A stretch of DNA of 64,000 bases from Alkalibacterium sp. 20 (lineage in GTDB: Bacteria; Bacillota; Bacilli; Lactobacillales; Carnobacteriaceae_A). The notes under the pieces were generated by a model. It did not search any database and was not told the origin of the DNA. It saw nothing but the letters and a program-made list of their open reading frames with translations. Below, piece after piece: positions 9,613-19,689 of the stretch (the first letter of the stretch is position 1; each line of letters begins with the position of its first letter). The stretch lies in the NCBI RefSeq assembly GCF_001885615.1, contig NZ_LSRN01000056.1, positions 48,730 to 112,729 of the forward strand, in the 5' to 3' direction. A program made the position numbers and the translations under genes.

Positions 9613-9757
9613 AAATAGCCCTCCTTTTTCCATTTTTTTTTATTTTTTTATTTTATGATTAATTTTAAATCAATTTATTCTTCTCGCATATTCTAAGCGA
9701 AACTTTAGTATAAGGCAAATCAAACGTATTAAGCAATTAAAAAGTTCTCATAAAAGA

Positions 9758-9792
9758 TTCTTTAAAGTATTAAACCTAAATACTTTAAAGAA
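9758..9792 (-). terminator. Terminator after the histidine kinase gene
   Basis: A 14-bp perfect inverted repeat, 9758-9771 with 9779-9792, read leftward before TCTTTT. It directly follows the kinase stop at 9797. Confidence 0.7.
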
Positions 9793-9796
9793 CCTT

Positions 9797-11236
9797 TTAA
9801 TTTTTTGGTTTTTTTGGGAACATCATCTTAAAAGTCGTACCCTTGCCAATTTCACTCTTAACCGTAATCTCCGCTCCATGGAGTTCTACTAACTGTTGTA
9901 CAATAGCCAGTCCAAGACCAGATTCACCGAATCTAGTCTTGGTTCGAGAGGCATCTGCCTTGTAGTAACGCTCCCAGATATTTTCCAATTGAGTTTCTGT
10001 CACCCCGATTCCTGTATCGCTAATGGTGATTTCTGTACCTTCTATAGTATTTCGACTTGATATGTCAATTTCGCCACTTTGAGTAAATTGCATGGCGTTT
10101 TTAATCAAGTTAACTAAAATTTGTTTTAGTCGGTCATAATCTGCATATACCGTGACATTATCGAGATCATGAACAATTAACTCGTTCGAAGACTCTTTGA
10201 TTATCTCTTTCATTTGTTCACTTATTTCATCAACGATCTCTGATAAAGGTATCGCATGTTTCGTTAATACGATTCGATTAGAGCGAATGTTTTCATAATC
10301 CATATTCTCATTGACAAGTCGTATCAGTCGTCTTGTTTCTTTTCTCATCAGTTTTATACTTCGTAATTTTTGTGTTTCAGGAATGACATCGTGTTCTAGC
10401 CCTTCCAGCAAACCGTTTATAGTAGTTAAAGGTGTTCTCATTTCATGCGCTGCATCTTGCATAAAACTTTTTCCTCGCTCTTCTTGTTTTATGACCTCGT
10501 CTTGAGATTCTTTTAAAGCCATCACCATTCGGTTGAAATCCCTGGTCAAGTAATCTATTTCATCTCGTTCTTTATGCTCAAGTTGAATCGTATACTCACC
10601 TTCTGCTACTTTATGGGCAGCTTTTCGTAATCGATTCACACGCTTAACTTGATAGTGAGCAAAGACTAAGCTCAACAATATAGCAACAATCGTCGAGATA
10701 AGGAAGGCATTAAATAAATTGCCTTTTAAATCTTCCATTTGTTGATTGACATGGCTGATCGGTGCACTTAACGTAACAAACCCGGCATACTCCTTGTTGT
10801 TTTTCTGAAAATAAGGAAGATAGACGAGTGTGGTCTCTCTGGGATTTCCTAATAAATCTTCACGATTTGTTGTTAAAGATATGCGTTCGCCCGATTGCAG
10901 TTGTTTAATTTGATCAGGAACAATGTTTGCCCGCAGATTCAATGGTAACTCCGGATAGATTATATCTCCTTCTTCATCAAAAACAAAAAAGGAAACTTCC
11001 TGCGCCGTTAAAACGCGGTTGATCGTATCTAGTTGCGCCGGGTTCAAATCCTCATTCACTACAGATTCAGCATAACTAAACAATCTGTTTTCGGTTGCAT
11101 TCAAGGCCGTTCTTCGACCAAAATGTACTAGCGAAAAGATGGTTACCGTCATTAAGATAATGATAACCGCTAAAAAACCCAAAAACTGTTGAAAGAAATA
11201 CGGCAACTTCATTTTAGTCAATTTTTTCGGTATCAT
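9797..11236 (-). CDS. Sensor histidine kinase
   Basis: A 479-residue membrane kinase. Transmembrane helices lie at about 14-32 and 170-190, enclosing an extracellular sensor of about 135 residues, followed by a HAMP domain. The HisKA phosphoacceptor is His in DAAHEMRTPLTTI. The HATPase core has N-box LVNLIKNAMQFT, G1 ISDTGIGV and G2 GESGLGLAIV. It phosphorylates the response regulator encoded just upstream. Its first ATG (11236) lies inside that gene; a second ATG at 11212, overlapping the regulator's TAA region, is an equally plausible start giving 471 residues. No stimulus can be read from the sequence; proximity to ltaS suggests an envelope theme only weakly. Confidence 0.9.
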   Translation of the reverse strand: MIPKKLTKMKLPYFFQQFLGFLAVIIILMTVTIFSLVHFGRRTALNATENRLFSYAESVVNEDLNPAQLDTINRVLTAQEVSFFVFDEEGDIIYPELPLNLRANIVPDQIKQLQSGERISLTTNREDLLGNPRETTLVYLPYFQKNNKEYAGFVTLSAPISHVNQQMEDLKGNLFNAFLISTIVAILLSLVFAHYQVKRVNRLRKAAHKVAEGEYTIQLEHKERDEIDYLTRDFNRMVMALKESQDEVIKQEERGKSFMQDAAHEMRTPLTTINGLLEGLEHDVIPETQKLRSIKLMRKETRRLIRLVNENMDYENIRSNRIVLTKHAIPLSEIVDEISEQMKEIIKESSNELIVHDLDNVTVYADYDRLKQILVNLIKNAMQFTQSGEIDISSRNTIEGTEITISDTGIGVTETQLENIWERYYKADASRTKTRFGESGLGLAIVQQLVELHGAEITVKSEIGKGTTFKMMFPKKPKN

Positions 11237-11924
11237 CGAACTTGTACCCTACTCCCCATACCGTCTTTATAACTTGCGGCCCATTTAAAAATACTTTTTG
11301 ACGTAATTTTTTTATGTGCGCATCCACGGTTCGTTCATCACCAAAATACTCATAATCCCAAACTAATTGAAGCAGTTGCTCTCTTGAAAAAACACGTCTG
11401 GGACTATTTGCTAAAGTAAAGAGCAAGTCAAATTCTTTCGGTGTTAAATTATTGAGAGGTTGATCATACAAGACGACCTCTCGTGTCGTTCGGTCCATTT
11501 TCAAATGTTCTGTTTCAATGTCAAACGTCAATTCATCTGCATTAGCCGCGTCTTTACTGCTGGCTCTTCTAAACAATGATTTTATACGCGCAACTAAAGT
11601 GAGTGGACTGAAGGGTTTGGTTACATAGTCATCTGCACCTATTTCCAAACCAATCACTTCATCACTTTCTGAATCTTTAGCAGTCAACATTATGATGGGG
11701 GTCGATAAAGACTGTTTTCTTATTTCTTTACAAATCGTCATGCCGTCCATCCCAGGAAGCATGATATCCAATATAATGAGATCAAACTTATCTGGGGACT
11801 CTTTATACGTATCCAGCCCCTCTTTGCCATTGTGAACAAAGGTTGCCTCCCACTCTTCTTTCAAAAAGAACATTTCTATCATTTCACACACGGATTCATT
11901 ATCTTCGATCATTAAAATATGCAT
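11214..11924 (-). CDS. OmpR/PhoB-family response regulator
   Basis: A 236-residue DNA-binding regulator paired with the downstream kinase. The receiver domain has the acidic pocket IEDNE, phospho-acceptor Asp in LIILDIMLPGMDG, the conserved Thr/Lys (MLTAKD, YVTKPFSP), then a winged-helix domain with LTPKEFDLL and DERTVDAHIKKLRQK. The reading frame opens at 11948, but the ATG at 11924 has the ribosome site GAGAAGG and begins MHILMIEDNESV, the canonical N-terminus. It overlaps the kinase gene. Confidence 0.92.
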   Translation of the reverse strand: MHILMIEDNESVCEMIEMFFLKEEWEATFVHNGKEGLDTYKESPDKFDLIILDIMLPGMDGMTICKEIRKQSLSTPIIMLTAKDSESDEVIGLEIGADDYVTKPFSPLTLVARIKSLFRRASSKDAANADELTFDIETEHLKMDRTTREVVLYDQPLNNLTPKEFDLLFTLANSPRRVFSREQLLQLVWDYEYFGDERTVDAHIKKLRQKVFLNGPQVIKTVWGVGYKFDDTEKID

Positions 11925-12081
11925 GTTTAACCTTCTCCCTAGATTCATTCATTTTCATTATACACGCCATAGTTGAATTTTCTGTGTAAATCAATGCACT
12001 AAAACATGAAAACAGACTAATTGTGTCAACTTTGCAACCAAACAATAAACAGACCTTTTTAAGTTGAAAACTAAACGCAAA

Positions 12082-12138
12082 AAGACAGCACTTTATCCTT
12101 GTTCGTTAACAAACAAAAATAATGTGCTGCGTTTTTAT
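12082..12138 (-). terminator. Terminator after ssb-like gene
   Basis: CAGCAC (12086-12091) pairs with GTGCTG (12124-12129) around an inner TTGTT/AACAA hairpin. Leftward it runs into TCTTTTTG. It follows the ssb stop at 12160. Confidence 0.6.
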
Positions 12139-12159
12139 TTTTTCACACTCTAAAATAGC

Positions 12160-12483
12160 CTATTCTTTTGGTTTTTTCTGGATAAATTCTATATCATCCA
12201 CGAGCATTTCTACAACATACTTTGTTTCGTCTTCGTTGTTTTGATACGAACGCGATTGCATCTTACCATTTAACGCGATCAAATCTCCCTTGCTGCAATA
12301 TTTTTCAATGAGTTCAGCTTTCTTACCCCAGGCAACAAACGGTATAAAATCAGCATCCGTCATACCTTCTTTTTTGAACGTCTTCTTTACCGCTAGAACG
12401 TTGTTGGTAACAAATCGACTCTCACCTATATCTCTTAACTCAACTTCTTTGACCATTCTCCCTATCAGCGATACTGTATTCAT
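12160..12483 (-). CDS. Single-stranded DNA-binding protein, short SsbB-like form
   Basis: A 107-residue OB-fold protein with the SSB start MNTVSLIGRMVKEVEL and the strand FIPFVAWGKKAELI. It binds single-stranded DNA. It ends at FIQKKPKE and lacks the glycine-rich linker and acidic DDDIPF-type tail used by housekeeping SsbA to recruit partners. Length and missing tail match the competence-associated SsbB/YwpH of Bacillus (113 residues), which also maps near mbl. Assignment as the competence form is inferred. Confidence 0.85.
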   Translation of the reverse strand: MNTVSLIGRMVKEVELRDIGESRFVTNNVLAVKKTFKKEGMTDADFIPFVAWGKKAELIEKYCSKGDLIALNGKMQSRSYQNNEDETKYVVEMLVDDIEFIQKKPKE

Positions 12484-12648
12484 GCTATTCCTCTTTTCAT
12501 CACATAGTAGGAAAGATTAACATCTCTCCTCTACCAATAATATTATGAAAAGAAATAATAACTCATGAATAAAGTTTTATCAAAAACGAAAAAACACTAA
12601 AGCGATAGAGAGAATCCCTATTACCTTAATGCTTTGACACCTCATTTA

Positions 12649-12837
12649 TTAGAAAATATAGTCTAAAATATGCTGCCAGATTTCCGGATTAAATACATCC
12701 ATTGGCTCTCCGGCCCCACCAACGACACTGTATCCAATCATTGTTCCTACTATAAAAGCCGCAGCAATTAACAGAATCGCAATCAGGACTTTTAATATAT
12801 AAAAGATTATATCTTTAATTACCGTTTGCCATGTCAT
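12649..12837 (-). CDS. epuA: EpuA-family small membrane protein
   Basis: A 62-residue protein with one long hydrophobic helix (about residues 9-35) and the conserved C-terminal text WQHILDYIF after GEPMDVFNPE. This is the EpuA family (PF11772), often mislabelled as an RNA polymerase beta subunit; it has no polymerase motif. In Lactobacillales it usually lies beside murA or mbl, as here (45 bases after mbl). Its role is not established; the single helix implies a membrane location. The ribosome site is GAGGTG. Confidence 0.75.
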   Translation of the reverse strand: MTWQTVIKDIIFYILKVLIAILLIAAAFIVGTMIGYSVVGGAGEPMDVFNPEIWQHILDYIF

Positions 12838-12882
12838 TAGTGAGCACCTCAGTCAATTTTCCAGGATCATCAGATCAACGTA

Positions 12883-13866
12883 TTATCTTCGGTTTTTTAA
12901 ATTTTCAAGCAAAATACCTGTGCCAAGAGCGACAGAGTCGAGCGGATTTTCCGCTTTGAATACAGGCACCTTCAACTCTTCGGCAAAGAGTAGTTCAATA
13001 CCGTCAAGCATTGCTCCGCCACCTGTAAGAATGACACCGCGATCAATGATATCTGCTGATAATTCAGGCGGTGTTTGTTCTAAGACTGCTTTAGCTTGAA
13101 CAACAACCATATCCATAGATTCCCGCGTTGCTTCCAGTACTTCCAGTGAAGTAATAGTAACGGTGCGAGGCAGACCGGAAACCATATCTCGTCCTCTTAC
13201 GTCCATTTCATCATTTCTCCCATGATCAAACATGACGCCGATTTCTTTCTTGATTGTTTCTGCCGTACGTTCTCCTATGAGCAACTTATGTTTTTTCTTA
13301 ACATATTGCGTGATGTCGTTATCCAGTGTATCGCCCGCTATTTTGATCGAGCGGCTGGTGACAATCCCACCCATAGATAAAACAGCAATATCGCTGGTGC
13401 CTCCACCGATATCGATAACCATATTACCACTTGGTTGAAATATATCCATACCTGCACCAATAGCAGCTACTTTAGGTTCTTCTTCTAAATAAATATTTTT
13501 ACCGCCACTTTTTTCTGCCACTTCAATGATCGCTTTCTGTTCAATTGCAGTGATATTCGTAGGGCAACAAATAAGAATGTTAGGTTTAGATAAAAAGCCT
13601 TTTACGTTTAATTTATTAATAAAGTAAGTTAACATTGCTTCAGTTATATCAAAATCGGCAATAACGCCTCCTTGCAAGGGACGAATGGCTTTTATATTAC
13701 CAGGTGTACGGCCCACCATCATGTAGGCGTCTACCCCTACTGCTAAGACTTCATTTGTTTTAGTATCTAATGCTACGACAGAAGGCTCGTTTAAGACAAT
13801 ACCTTTCCCTTTTACATGTACAAGTACATTCGCTGTACCTAAGTCGATGCCAATATCTCTAGCCAT
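12883..13866 (-). CDS. mbl: MreB-family cell-shape actin (Mbl-like)
   Basis: A 327-residue bacterial actin that forms membrane-associated filaments guiding sidewall peptidoglycan synthesis. Actin-fold signatures are IGIDLGTANVLVHVKGKGIV at the N-terminus (phosphate 1), MVIDIGGGTSDIAVLSMGG (phosphate 2) and ILTGGGAML (adenosine). The choice of Mbl over MreB rests on location downstream of murA and on the conserved Firmicutes order ywzB-murA-mbl. The ATG at 13866 follows AAAGGAG. Confidence 0.88.
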   Translation of the reverse strand: MARDIGIDLGTANVLVHVKGKGIVLNEPSVVALDTKTNEVLAVGVDAYMMVGRTPGNIKAIRPLQGGVIADFDITEAMLTYFINKLNVKGFLSKPNILICCPTNITAIEQKAIIEVAEKSGGKNIYLEEEPKVAAIGAGMDIFQPSGNMVIDIGGGTSDIAVLSMGGIVTSRSIKIAGDTLDNDITQYVKKKHKLLIGERTAETIKKEIGVMFDHGRNDEMDVRGRDMVSGLPRTVTITSLEVLEATRESMDMVVVQAKAVLEQTPPELSADIIDRGVILTGGGAMLDGIELLFAEELKVPVFKAENPLDSVALGTGILLENLKNRR

Positions 13867-14023
13867 CGTGTTTCTCCTTTCAACTCTTCATTCTACTTTC
13901 ACTATTTCGAGATGCATAAGTCTAAAAATGTTCTCACTTATTCTATGATACTTAACATAATAAAAAAGAGCAACACTAAATTGATATTCTTAATTATTTA
14001 TTAAGTAATACTGAAGAGCATAC

Positions 14024-14085
14024 GAAAAAAGAGAGGATCAAGAATGATGGCCTGCTTTATCCTGTTCATTCTGTTCTCTCTCTAT
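14024..14085 (-). terminator. Terminator after murA
   Basis: Interrupted stem: GAGAG...AAGAATGA on the left pairs with TTCATTCT...CTCTC on the right. Read leftward it ends in six T. It lies between the murA stop (14098) and mbl, so mbl probably has its own promoter in 13867-14020. Confidence 0.6.
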
Positions 14086-14097
14086 AAAGGTTTTAAT

Positions 14098-15399
14098 TTA
14101 AACAGATACGGTACTTGATTCTTGGGTTTTTATTGACTCTTCGTTTACTCGTTCAATATCGGCACCTAATTTTTTCATTTTAAGATGAAAATTAGAATAT
14201 CCTCTATCTAAATGATTTAATTGAGTAACTTGTGTATGACCTTGGGAAACTAAACCAGCTAATATTAGTGAAGCTGCTGCACGCAAGTCTGTTGAAGCAA
14301 CTTCAGCACCTTGAAGCACTCCCCCGCCTTGAATAATAATACTTTGCCCATCGATTTGAAAAGATGCATTCATCTTACGTAATTCTTCCATGTGCATGTA
14401 TCTATTTTCAAATACTGTTTCACGCATAATACTTGTTCCCTCAGCAACAAGCTGTGCTATGGTCATCGGTGCCTGAAGGTCAGTAGGGAAACCTGGATAA
14501 GGCATGGTTTTAACATTCGTTGGTTTTAATTTTACAGGACCAGTAACTTTTAATCCTTCGCTGGTCTCAATAAATGTAACACCCATTTCACCTAGTTTAG
14601 AAATGAGCGGTTTGTTATGTTTACTTATAGCATTTTTTATTAAAATCTCTCCTTGTGTAATTGCAGCAGCAACCATAAAGGTCCCACTTTCAATACGATC
14701 AGGAATGATGGAATAATTTGTTCCTTCTAAAGCTTCCACACCCTCTATACGTATGGTCTCTGTCCCGGCTCCAATTATTTTAGCACCCATTTTATTTAAG
14801 AAGTTTGCCAAATCAACGATTTCAGGTTCTCTTGCAACGTTCTCAATGACACTGGTTCCTTCAGCTAATGTGGCTGCCATCATAAGGTTTTGAGTCGCTC
14901 CAACACTTGGAAAATCTAAATAAATATGAGCTGCCTTAAGTTTGTCTACAGAAGCTTCGATATAACCGTTACCAAATTTCACTTTGACACCCATCGCTTC
15001 GAAGCCTTTCAAGTGTAAATCTATGGGTCTAGACCCGATAGCACATCCGCCGGGTAAAGCAACTTTAGCATACCCAGTTCGAGCAAGCAGAGGCCCCATG
15101 ACCACGATAGAAGCTCGCATTTTGCTCATAAAATCAAAATGTGTTTCATTGTTCAATTTAACTTCTGCATTTGTTCTGATCACTTGATTTTTTTCATCAA
15201 ATTCAATCTCAACGTTTAAATGAGTCAATACTTCATTCATAGTGTAAATATCCGATAAAAGGGGCACGTTGTCTATGACATTCGTTCCCTTACTTGCTAA
15301 AACGGTGGCAGCTAGTATAGGAAGTGCAGCGTTTTTTGCTCCATCTATATCAACAGAACCTTTCAGCTGAGTTCCTCCGCCTACTATAATTTTCTCCAT
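14098..15399 (-). CDS. murA: UDP-N-acetylglucosamine 1-carboxyvinyltransferase
   Basis: First committed enzyme of peptidoglycan synthesis: it transfers enolpyruvate from PEP to UDP-GlcNAc, in the cytosol. The 433-residue length is typical. Seen are the Lys-Asn pair DGAKNAALP near residue 22, the fosfomycin-target Cys in [14 protein letters not shown] near residue 116, and the C-terminal [14 protein letters not shown] and [17 protein letters not shown]. It follows the ywzB-like gene as in Bacillus and other lactic acid bacteria. The ATG at 15399 has GGAGGAG upstream. Some Firmicutes have two MurA paralogues; position matches the murAA/MurA1 locus. Confidence 0.95.
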   Translation of the reverse strand: MEKIIVGGGTQLKGSVDIDGAKNAALPILAATVLASKGTNVIDNVPLLSDIYTMNEVLTHLNVEIEFDEKNQVIRTNAEVKLNNETHFDFMSKMRASIVVMGPLLARTGYAKVALPGGCAIGSRPIDLHLKGFEAMGVKVKFGNGYIEASVDKLKAAHIYLDFPSVGATQNLMMAATLAEGTSVIENVAREPEIVDLANFLNKMGAKIIGAGTETIRIEGVEALEGTNYSIIPDRIESGTFMVAAAITQGEILIKNAISKHNKPLISKLGEMGVTFIETSEGLKVTGPVKLKPTNVKTMPYPGFPTDLQAPMTIAQLVAEGTSIMRETVFENRYMHMEELRKMNASFQIDGQSIIIQGGGVLQGAEVASTDLRAAASLILAGLVSQGHTQVTQLNHLDRGYSNFHLKMKKLGADIERVNEESIKTQESSTVSV

Positions 15400-15613
15400 T
15401 CTATCTCCTCCATAATTCCTTTTCCAGTAATCATCAACTTATGTCTTGTATTCATACTAAATTCCTGATGTAGTTAAAAATAACGATCATTATATTTGAA
15501 ACACACCCGACACAGTATATCAGAAAGCTTAACTTAGGAGAACACTATGTAATCCCTTCCTTGATGACATCTTTATAACAATACCAATTGACTTGTCACC
15601 GACATGAAATATA

Positions 15614-15844
15614 TCAAATCAAATAAAATAAGTTCTGAATTGAAAGAATAAAATCTATGAAAAAACTACTTGCTGTATAACCGAGTGCAATTGAAATCAG
15701 TACATATAGGGTGCGTGCTTGTGGGATATGATATTTTCTTATTAACCTATCTGTTTTCAACGCCTGCATTGCCCAAAAAGCAACAAGTATAAAAAACATA
15801 TGCGAGACAAGATTAACTATTGATTGTAGCATGACAAGTGGCAT
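15614..15844 (-). CDS. DUF1146 (YwzB-like) small membrane protein
   Basis: A 76-residue protein with two hydrophobic helices (about 8-26 and 45-68) joined by a basic loop (KTDRLIRKYHIPQA). This is the YwzB/DUF1146 family, which in Firmicutes lies between the ATP synthase operon and murA. Function is unknown. The frame also contains an ATG at 15853, but it abuts AAAGG directly; the second ATG (15844) is nine bases away and is preferred. Confidence 0.75.
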   Translation of the reverse strand: MPLVMLQSIVNLVSHMFFILVAFWAMQALKTDRLIRKYHIPQARTLYVLISIALGYTASSFFIDFILSIQNLFYLI

Positions 15845-15943
15845 ACGGTTCATCCTTTCGTAATTATACTAGCACAAACTTCGAAATATTTCATTTATTA
15901 TGCATATTACATTCATATTACAGGTTTTTTTAAAAAGCCTAAT

Positions 15944-15985
15944 AAAAAAGCTCCGATAAGAAATTTTTCTTATCGGAGCTTTTTT
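15944..15985 (-). terminator. Terminator after upp
   Basis: A perfect 20-bp inverted repeat (15944-15963 with 15966-15985) flanked by A6 and T6, practically able to act on both strands. It follows the upp stop at 15998. Confidence 0.85.
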
Positions 15986-15997
15986 ATTTTATCTCTC

Positions 15998-16627
15998 TTA
16001 TAATGTTCCAAACAAACGATCGCCAGCATCGCCTAATCCAGGTAAAATGTAGCCTTTTTCGTTTAATTTTTCGTCTAATGAAGCAGTATAGATATCAACA
16101 TCTGGGTGAGCATCCTGCAATACTTTTACGCCTTCAGGTGCTGCAACTAAACAAACAAATTTGATGTTGGTAGCGCCGCGTTTTTTCAATGCATCTATAG
16201 CAGCAACGGCTGACCCACCTGTTGCAAGCATTGGATCTACAACCAAAACTTCACGTTCTGATAATTCAGAAGGCAATTTGACAAAATATTCGACTGGTTG
16301 CATGGTATCATGATCACGGTACATTCCCACATGACCAACTTTAGCTGCTGGAATAAGATCTAACATCCCATCAACCATTCCTAAACCAGCTCTTAAAATA
16401 GGTACGATCACTACTTTTTTACCTGCCAACTGTTTTTGAACGGTTTTTACTAAAGGTGTTTCGATTTCAATATCCTGTAAAGGCATTTCTCTAGATACTT
16501 CATATGCTAGTAAGCGTGCAATTTCATTAACAACTTCTCTAAAATACTTTGTTCCAGTATTTTTATCTCTGATAATTGTTAATTTATGTTGTATAAGTGG
16601 ATGATCTATAACTTGAAATTTTCCCAT
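15998..16627 (-). CDS. upp: Uracil phosphoribosyltransferase
   Basis: Pyrimidine salvage enzyme: uracil plus PRPP gives UMP and pyrophosphate. It has 209 residues, the family length. Motifs are [13 protein letters not shown], the PRPP-binding loop [12 protein letters not shown], and the uracil-binding C-terminus [16 protein letters not shown]. The ATG at 16627 follows GAAGGAG. In Bacillus upp sits upstream of the ATP synthase operon; here its downstream neighbour is the ywzB-like gene. Confidence 0.97.
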   Translation of the reverse strand: MGKFQVIDHPLIQHKLTIIRDKNTGTKYFREVVNEIARLLAYEVSREMPLQDIEIETPLVKTVQKQLAGKKVVIVPILRAGLGMVDGMLDLIPAAKVGHVGMYRDHDTMQPVEYFVKLPSELSEREVLVVDPMLATGGSAVAAIDALKKRGATNIKFVCLVAAPEGVKVLQDAHPDVDIYTASLDEKLNEKGYILPGLGDAGDRLFGTL

Positions 16628-16720
16628 AATCCGTCTCCTTCAGTATTCTTTTTCACTTCTTATATTATTGTACATAAAGTAATCGCAAGTTTCCAGAAGA
16701 ATCCATCTTTATCTTGATGT

Positions 16721-17731
16721 TCATAAGATTCGACTCGCCGCTTTTTCCAAGCGATTCATATATGCCGTCCCTATTCCTACTTTCAAGTAAGGTTCAACTA
16801 ATATCAGTGAAATATCTTCATCATCCAATGCTCTTAAAGATGAAAATAATCGAGCAGCTGCCTGTTGGGGAGTTTTTTTCTCGCCCAGTGTTTGTCCCAT
16901 TCTACTATCGTTACTTAACTGTTCAAACCATTCATCACTAACCAAGAATCCGATTTTTTTTCCAGATTTTTCCAGTTGATCCATTACTTTTATTGTCTGC
17001 TCCAGCGAAGCAGGTAAGACCCATACAGGCTTCTCAGGAGAATAATGTTTATATTTCATTCCGGGTGATTTAGGTGCAATCGATGCATCTGTTAAATGAT
17101 CATCCGTCCAAACTTCCCCTAAAACGTGTTCCAGTTCCTCGAAAGTAACGCCACCTGGCCTTAATATCGTCGGTCTTTCAGGATTGGTGAGATCTAGCAC
17201 TGTGGATTCAAGGCCTACACCCGTCGCCCCACCGTCGACTATTGCCTGAATTTTACCATTTAAATCTCTCGTAACATGCAGAGCTGTCGTTGGGCTCGGT
17301 TTTCCAGACGAATTCGCACTGGGTGCTGCTAAGGGAACACCTGCCTTCTCAATCAGTTCAAGCGCTACCGGATGATCCGGCATTCTTACACCAACGGTAT
17401 CCAGCCCCCCAGTTACCGAGGGTGCAATAGACCCTTTTTTCCTTAAAATTAATGTGCACGGACCGGGCCAAAAATGATTTATCACTGTCCTGGCAACTTC
17501 CGGGACCGACTCAACATAGCGTTCTAACTGGTCTATATTCGAGATGTGAATGATTAATGGATTGTCATTCGGGCGACCTTTTGCTTCGAATATCTTTTTG
17601 ACCGCTTCTTCGTTTGTCGCATCTGCCCCTAATCCATATACGGTTTCAGTTGGAAAAGCCACCACTTGGCCACTTTTCAAAAAAGCCACTGCTTGATCTA
17701 TTTCCTTAGAATTAAGAAAGACTGTCTGCAT
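16721..17731 (-). CDS. L-threonylcarbamoyladenylate synthase, Sua5 type
   Basis: Makes threonylcarbamoyl-AMP from threonine, bicarbonate and ATP for t6A37 tRNA modification. The YrdC/TsaC domain (about 1-200) shows PTETVYGLGADA, the KGRPNDNPL loop and SANSSGKPSPT. A C-terminal Sua5 domain (about 215-336) follows, so this is the two-domain form found in Bacillus (YwlC). The ATG at 17731 is inside the end of prmC (20-base overlap), with AAGGAGT at good spacing, indicating translational coupling. Confidence 0.94.
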   Translation of the reverse strand: MQTVFLNSKEIDQAVAFLKSGQVVAFPTETVYGLGADATNEEAVKKIFEAKGRPNDNPLIIHISNIDQLERYVESVPEVARTVINHFWPGPCTLILRKKGSIAPSVTGGLDTVGVRMPDHPVALELIEKAGVPLAAPSANSSGKPSPTTALHVTRDLNGKIQAIVDGGATGVGLESTVLDLTNPERPTILRPGGVTFEELEHVLGEVWTDDHLTDASIAPKSPGMKYKHYSPEKPVWVLPASLEQTIKVMDQLEKSGKKIGFLVSDEWFEQLSNDSRMGQTLGEKKTPQQAAARLFSSLRALDDEDISLILVEPYLKVGIGTAYMNRLEKAASRIL

Positions 17732-18614
17732 TAACGACTCCTTCTTTCATTATTTTTGTATCCCATTTCAGATGTATTGTCCGGTCGTTATTATTGAAAT
17801 CTTTTTCTATCTTGATGGCTGCATCTGGAAAGTGATTTCCGAAAATAGTTTTTATTGCAGCTGCCTGTTTATAGCCAAATTCTAAAATCATTTCTCCCTC
17901 TGGATTTAATCTTCCTGAAGATTCCACTGCAATTTTTTTGTAAAAATACAATCCCTCTTCTTCTGCAAACAAGGCAAGATGAGGTTCAAAATCAATAACT
18001 GATTCATCCATTTCATTTCGTTCGGATTGACTAATGTATGGCGGATTAGACAGGATCAAGTCGAATGTCCCAGTGACCTTCGCTAGCATATCACTCTCGA
18101 TAAAAGTCACTTCCGCACCTAAAGTCCGAGCATTAGAACTGGCTACAGTGAGTGCCGCTTGACTTATGTCTACCCCAACAACTTCGTCTTGAGGCCTCTC
18201 AAGCTTATGACTGATTGCTAAAACACCGGATCCAGTTCCTAAGTCGATGACACGTAATGGTCGTTCTGGCAAGTGCTTGATGTACCGGTCGAACCATTCC
18301 TCCGTTTCAGGACGAGGAATCAGGGTTGCCTCTGTGATCTTGAATTGACGGTCATAAAACCACTCGTGTCCCACAATATGCTGGGGTGGTTTGCCCTGAC
18401 TGGCTTCTGTCACGTCATTAATGAAAATCTCTTTATCGGTTTCATTCATCTCTTGCTTTTGATGCATAACTAGATTGGTCAAGGTTAGATTAAACCGTTC
18501 TTTCATCAGCCACTCGGCTATCTGTGGCTCCTTATGCTTCTGTTTTAAAAAAGAAGAAGCCCTGGAGAGGACTTCTGCATAGGTTGTTGCTTCTCGAATA
18601 AATTTAATAGTCAT
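17712..18614 (-). CDS. prmC: Peptide chain release factor N5-glutamine methyltransferase
   Basis: Methylates the Gln of the GGQ motif in release factors RF1/RF2. The 300-residue protein has an N-terminal helical recognition domain (1-90), a SAM-binding loop [13 protein letters not shown], and the catalytic NPPY motif in [10 protein letters not shown]. It starts within the last codons of prfA (11-base overlap), the conserved prfA-prmC pairing of enzyme with substrate. Confidence 0.95.
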   Translation of the reverse strand: MTIKFIREATTYAEVLSRASSFLKQKHKEPQIAEWLMKERFNLTLTNLVMHQKQEMNETDKEIFINDVTEASQGKPPQHIVGHEWFYDRQFKITEATLIPRPETEEWFDRYIKHLPERPLRVIDLGTGSGVLAISHKLERPQDEVVGVDISQAALTVASSNARTLGAEVTFIESDMLAKVTGTFDLILSNPPYISQSERNEMDESVIDFEPHLALFAEEEGLYFYKKIAVESSGRLNPEGEMILEFGYKQAAAIKTIFGNHFPDAAIKIEKDFNNNDRTIHLKWDTKIMKEGVVNADSLS

Positions 18615-19689
18615 TCTTTAACTGCTCCATTTTTCGGGATTGTTCCCACATGAGTAAAGGTTCAATGATTTCATCTAATTTTCCAGCCAGAATTTGATCA
18701 AGTTTTTGAATGGTCAAATTGATACGGTGATCAGTAACACGACTCTGAGGGTAATTGTACGTACGGATACGTTCAGAACGGTCTCCTGTCCCTACGGCAG
18801 ATTTTCTTTCAGCATCCACTTCAGCCTGTGCTTCCCCAGTAATTTTATCATAAACACGAGAGCGTAAAATTTTCATAGCCTTCTCTCTATTTTTAATTTG
18901 AGAGCGCTCGTCTTGCATCGCTACAACGATCCCTGTGGGTTCATGCGTTAACCGCACAGCTGAAGATACTTTGTTTACGTGCTGTCCGCCCGCACCACTG
19001 GCATGATAAATATCGACTCGAATATCATTTCCAGCGATATCTATTTCGAGATCTTCAGCTTCCGGCATAACAACGACGGTTGCTGTTGAAGTATGAATGC
19101 GTCCTTGTGATTCTGTCTGAGGTATTCGTTGCACTCGGTGCGCACCGTTCTCATATTTTAATTTAGAATACACATTCGTGCCTATTATCATCACCGTGAT
19201 TTCCTTGAATCCACCGGCATTTCCGAAACTGGTACTCAGCACTTCTGTTTTCCAGCCTTGATTGTCTGCATATTTCTGATACATTTCAAATAAATCACTG
19301 GCAAAGAGCTGCGCTTCATCTCCACCGGCGGCTCCCCGTATTTCCATAATAATATTGCGTTCATCATTTTCATCTTTTGGTAGCAGCATGAATTTCAGTT
19401 CTTCTTCTAGCGTTTCTTTTTCTTCTCTAAGAGCATTACGTTCTTCTTTGGCTAATTCTTCCATTTCTTTGTCCAGAGAATCATTTAGCATTTCTTCGGT
19501 ATCTTCCAATTCTGTCAAAAGATCTTTGTATTTTCTATATTTTGCGACTGTCTCTCTTAAGTCGGCTTCCTCTTTACTCAATTTCATAAGGCGATCCGTA
19601 TCGTTGATCACTTCCGGATCACTAAGCAACTCATTCAGTTCATCGTAACGTATTTCTACCTCTACTAATCGATCCATCATACTACTCAT
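18604..19689 (-). CDS. prfA: Peptide chain release factor 1
   Basis: Recognises UAA and UAG stop codons and triggers peptide release on the ribosome. It has 361 residues. The N-terminal domain has a strongly charged coiled coil (about 60-110), and the GGQ catalytic loop is GAGGQHVNK near residue 235, followed by [20 protein letters not shown], which is characteristic of RF1. The ATG overlaps the TAA of tdk by one base (TAATG), with GAGG nine bases upstream. Confidence 0.96.
   Translation of the reverse strand: MSSMMDRLVEVEIRYDELNELLSDPEVINDTDRLMKLSKEEADLRETVAKYRKYKDLLTELEDTEEMLNDSLDKEMEELAKEERNALREEKETLEEELKFMLLPKDENDERNIIMEIRGAAGGDEAQLFASDLFEMYQKYADNQGWKTEVLSTSFGNAGGFKEITVMIIGTNVYSKLKYENGAHRVQRIPQTESQGRIHTSTATVVVMPEAEDLEIDIAGNDIRVDIYHASGAGGQHVNKVSSAVRLTHEPTGIVVAMQDERSQIKNREKAMKILRSRVYDKITGEAQAEVDAERKSAVGTGDRSERIRTYNYPQSRVTDHRINLTIQKLDQILAGKLDEIIEPLLMWEQSRKMEQLKNDY

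Noticed and set aside
12649..12837. Reading as RNA polymerase beta subunit
   Set aside because: That is a common database label for EpuA-family proteins. The 62-residue single-helix protein has no polymerase motif.
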